From contig CM022671.1 of assembly GCA_012295275.1 (NCBI GenBank), forward strand, positions 26,911,822 to 26,962,821: a stretch of DNA of 51,000 bases, given 5' to 3'. Position numbers and translations under genes: made by a program. The DNA is from Chrysomallon squamiferum. Lineage: Eukaryota > Mollusca > Gastropoda > Neomphalida > Peltospiridae. The notes beneath the pieces were generated by a model. That model saw only the letters and a list, made by a program, of their open reading frames with translations. It ran no database searches and was not told the DNA's origin. Positions 38,495-51,000 of the stretch are shown here, in pieces. Each line of letters begins with the position of its first letter. The first letter of the stretch is position 1.

Positions 38495-39890
38495 TAGCGT
38501 AATAATCATCCACCAGTGTCATTATACACATGGACATCTTGGATACGGGTGGAAATATTCTGGTATTTCAGTACTTACATCTGGATCGTGCTACTCTGCC
38601 TGCTGATTGGTGATATCGCAACATTACCTTAAAAAAAAAACCCAGAGAAATCATTCTATTATTTTATATTGGGATGTTTGTTTTTTTAAATCCATCTTAC
38701 AACTTTCATCAGTATTCTATTACACTGATATCCAGGATCAGTATGTGATGTTCTGATGTCTCACTATATCTGGGATATGCTGTCCTTCTCTGTCCTGGTA
38801 TCTGAATGCTGATATACTGAAGAGGATCATACTGTTTATTCTGGAAACCGGAATTTTGATCCCGGATTTATATTTCAGTATGATTGTGTCCTGGACTCGT
38901 GAGCGAACATAAAGTAACAACTATTGTCGATAAATAATAAGGATATAATGTGTTAAATCCTGGTTGTTATAAATATGTATCTGTTTGTGTTTGTGTGTAT
39001 GATCATAGGTCATCCATTTAACATTTTTTTTTTGTAATCGTTCTCACTGCCTGGTTGCCTGAGAGAGGTGTAAACCTTGATAGTTAAAATATTTTCTTTC
39101 ATTTTGGATATCTGCAAAAAGTTGTTAATTCAAATTTAAGAAGTAATTGAAGAAGGTAGTAAGTTTGTAAGGCTTTCGTTTTATCTTTCTTTCTTCTTCT
39201 TTTTCGAATACGTATACTCATACATACACACGAAAAGCACATAAAAGATATTTTACTTCAGTTCTTTAGATTTACATGAAGTCTTTCTTCCCGCTTAGTG
39301 TTTTATCTTAACGACAGCACAACAAACTTTTATACGTGTATATGCATGTACATCTCTGTGTATAGTATATGTAAATGTATGGTGTATATAATACGTGAAC
39401 ATGTTCGTATATGTATTTGAGGTTTTTCGTTGACACTCCTCTCACGGTAATTGATTTTGATTATTGTATTCTTTTTTAGAATATATTTTTCTTTTCATTT
39501 GTCTCAAATATGACTTGTTTAGTATTTTAATCACTTTGTAGTGTTTGAATTTTTATTATAAAACGTTTGTTTCTTTGTTTCAGATACACATTACTATTGA
39601 TTTCTGGTTATAAAACTAGAAGTATTTTCCTAGAAGTCGATCAGTAGATCTATATTTTTAGAAGCGTTCCCTGAAAGCGGTGGTAAAATAAGCAATAGCG
39701 TCAAAATTAAAAGTAATGAAATGAAATTAAAAGTAAAACCTTTAAAAAAAAATAAACAAATATATGTTTCGGTTTGATCAGCACTGTATCATGATGTGAT
39801 TACTAAATTTCGATTTCCTGGAAACTGAAAATAAACAAGAAGTCTATAAATGTAATCTTTCGTGTGATCATAACATCAGTGTTTCACACG

Positions 39891-39894
<4 letters not shown>

Positions 39895-39967
<73 letters not shown>
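39895..39967. repeat. (CT)n dinucleotide repeat
   Basis: About 72 bases of CT, ending ~160 bases upstream of the kinase start codon, so it may lie in the promoter or 5' UTR. Confidence 0.95.
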
Positions 39968-39969
<2 letters not shown>

Positions 39970-40029
39970 GATCTCTTCTTATATATGTATTTTGTTTACG
40001 TTTTAATACCAAAGTATAATAAATATTTT

Positions 40030-40129
40030 CAGTTTTGCAGTCGAATGGCGACGTGACATATTGAAAGATATATTGTCAGTACAAGGACATTTTCTAGTTT
40101 TATGGCTGTGAGACTACGAATAAATAAAA
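40030..40129 (+). promoter_or_regulatory. Possible 5' UTR exon of the kinase gene with a short upstream ORF
   Basis: TATTTTCAG and TTTTGCAG just before 40041 could be acceptors for a 5' non-coding exon. ATGGCGACGTGA at 40045-40056 would be a three-codon upstream ORF. In-frame TAA at 40121 shows the coding frame does not extend into this stretch. Whether it is transcribed is unknown. Confidence 0.3.
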
Positions 40130-50676
<10,547 letters not shown>

Positions 50677-51000
50677 GTAAGTGTCTACAGATGAATCTCT
50701 AAGTAGTAAAGTTTAGTTATTAATGGAAACTGTTTTGTCAGTTATTCAAGTAAGAGATTAGATATGATAGACGTGTTATTGAATACAAGAGATTTTATAT
50801 GATAATTAGGAATCCCGTAAAATTACCAGAATGTTAAAGCAACAACAACAAAAAAAAAAAAAAAATTAATAATAATAAATAAATTAATAAATAAATAAAT
50901 AAATAAATAAAAGACAATAAAATAAAACATAAAAGAGAATGATTAAAATTGTGCTAGCACAATTAGAACAATTACTACTATATTTATACCACAATTAGTA

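Larger units (their letters stand above)
30663..40129. other. Intergenic region between the USP and kinase genes
   Basis: About 9.5 kb with no supported gene. It holds the USP 3' UTR, an interrupted (TAG)n at ~32143-32228, a tRNA-like SINE fragment near 32811, duplicated segments at 34393-35235, (CA)n at 34580-34722, (GAT)n and (AAT)n tracts between 35402 and 36483, (ATT)n(GTT)n at 37027-37083, one copy of a ~525-bp repeat at 37971-38494, and (CT)n at 39895-39967. The kinase promoter must lie near the right end but shows no clear core element. Confidence 0.7.

Overview
The window is animal nuclear DNA. All genes are split by GT-AG introns, there are no bacterial-style operons or ribosome binding sites, and non-coding DNA is AT-rich and packed with simple repeats: (CT)n, (CA)n, (AAT)n, (CTA)n, (ACAT)n and (GATA)n tracts up to several hundred bases. 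The gene families, together with this repeat load, best fit a lophotrochozoan, most likely a mollusc and perhaps a cephalopod. That placement is an inference, not a proof.

Three protein-coding genes lie on the + strand. (1) About 152-8111 is the 3' part, 15 exons, of a secreted zinc metalloprotease of the ADAMTS/reprolysin type. Its parts in order are a furin-like RRKR site, a catalytic domain with HELGHNLGAGHD and a Met-turn, a disintegrin-like Cys-rich part, a long Thr/Ser/Pro-rich mucin-like exon, and five six-cysteine PLAC-like modules ending in a stop at 8109-8111. No thrombospondin type-1 repeat is visible. (2) 17247-30662 is a universal stress protein (USP) gene with four recognisable exons spread over 13.4 kb. 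Its third exon lacks a splice donor in the right phase. (3) From 40130 to the right edge is a TBK1/IKK-epsilon-like protein kinase: 15 exons and about 640 residues are in view. It has a complete kinase domain, a ubiquitin-like domain and the start of the coiled-coil scaffold, and its 3' end lies outside the window.

Layout: 1-151 intron of gene 1; 152-8111 gene 1; 8112-17246 intergenic; 17247-30662 USP gene, with a 9.8 kb first intron full of microsatellites; 30663-40129 intergenic, with a tRNA-like SINE fragment, a cluster of small tandem duplications and one copy of a ~525 bp repeat; 40130-51000 kinase gene, whose introns hold the second copy of that repeat, a (GA)n tract and a ~34 bp minisatellite.

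The three genes have no obvious shared pathway. The protease acts outside the cell, the USP is a small cytosolic ATP-binding stress protein, and the kinase belongs to innate immune and autophagy signalling. I did not find a novel multi-gene system. The points most worth a second look are the protease architecture, the broken-looking USP splice junction, a 22-nt microexon and a possible frame-shifting 25-nt exon in the kinase, and the ~525 bp repeat pair.
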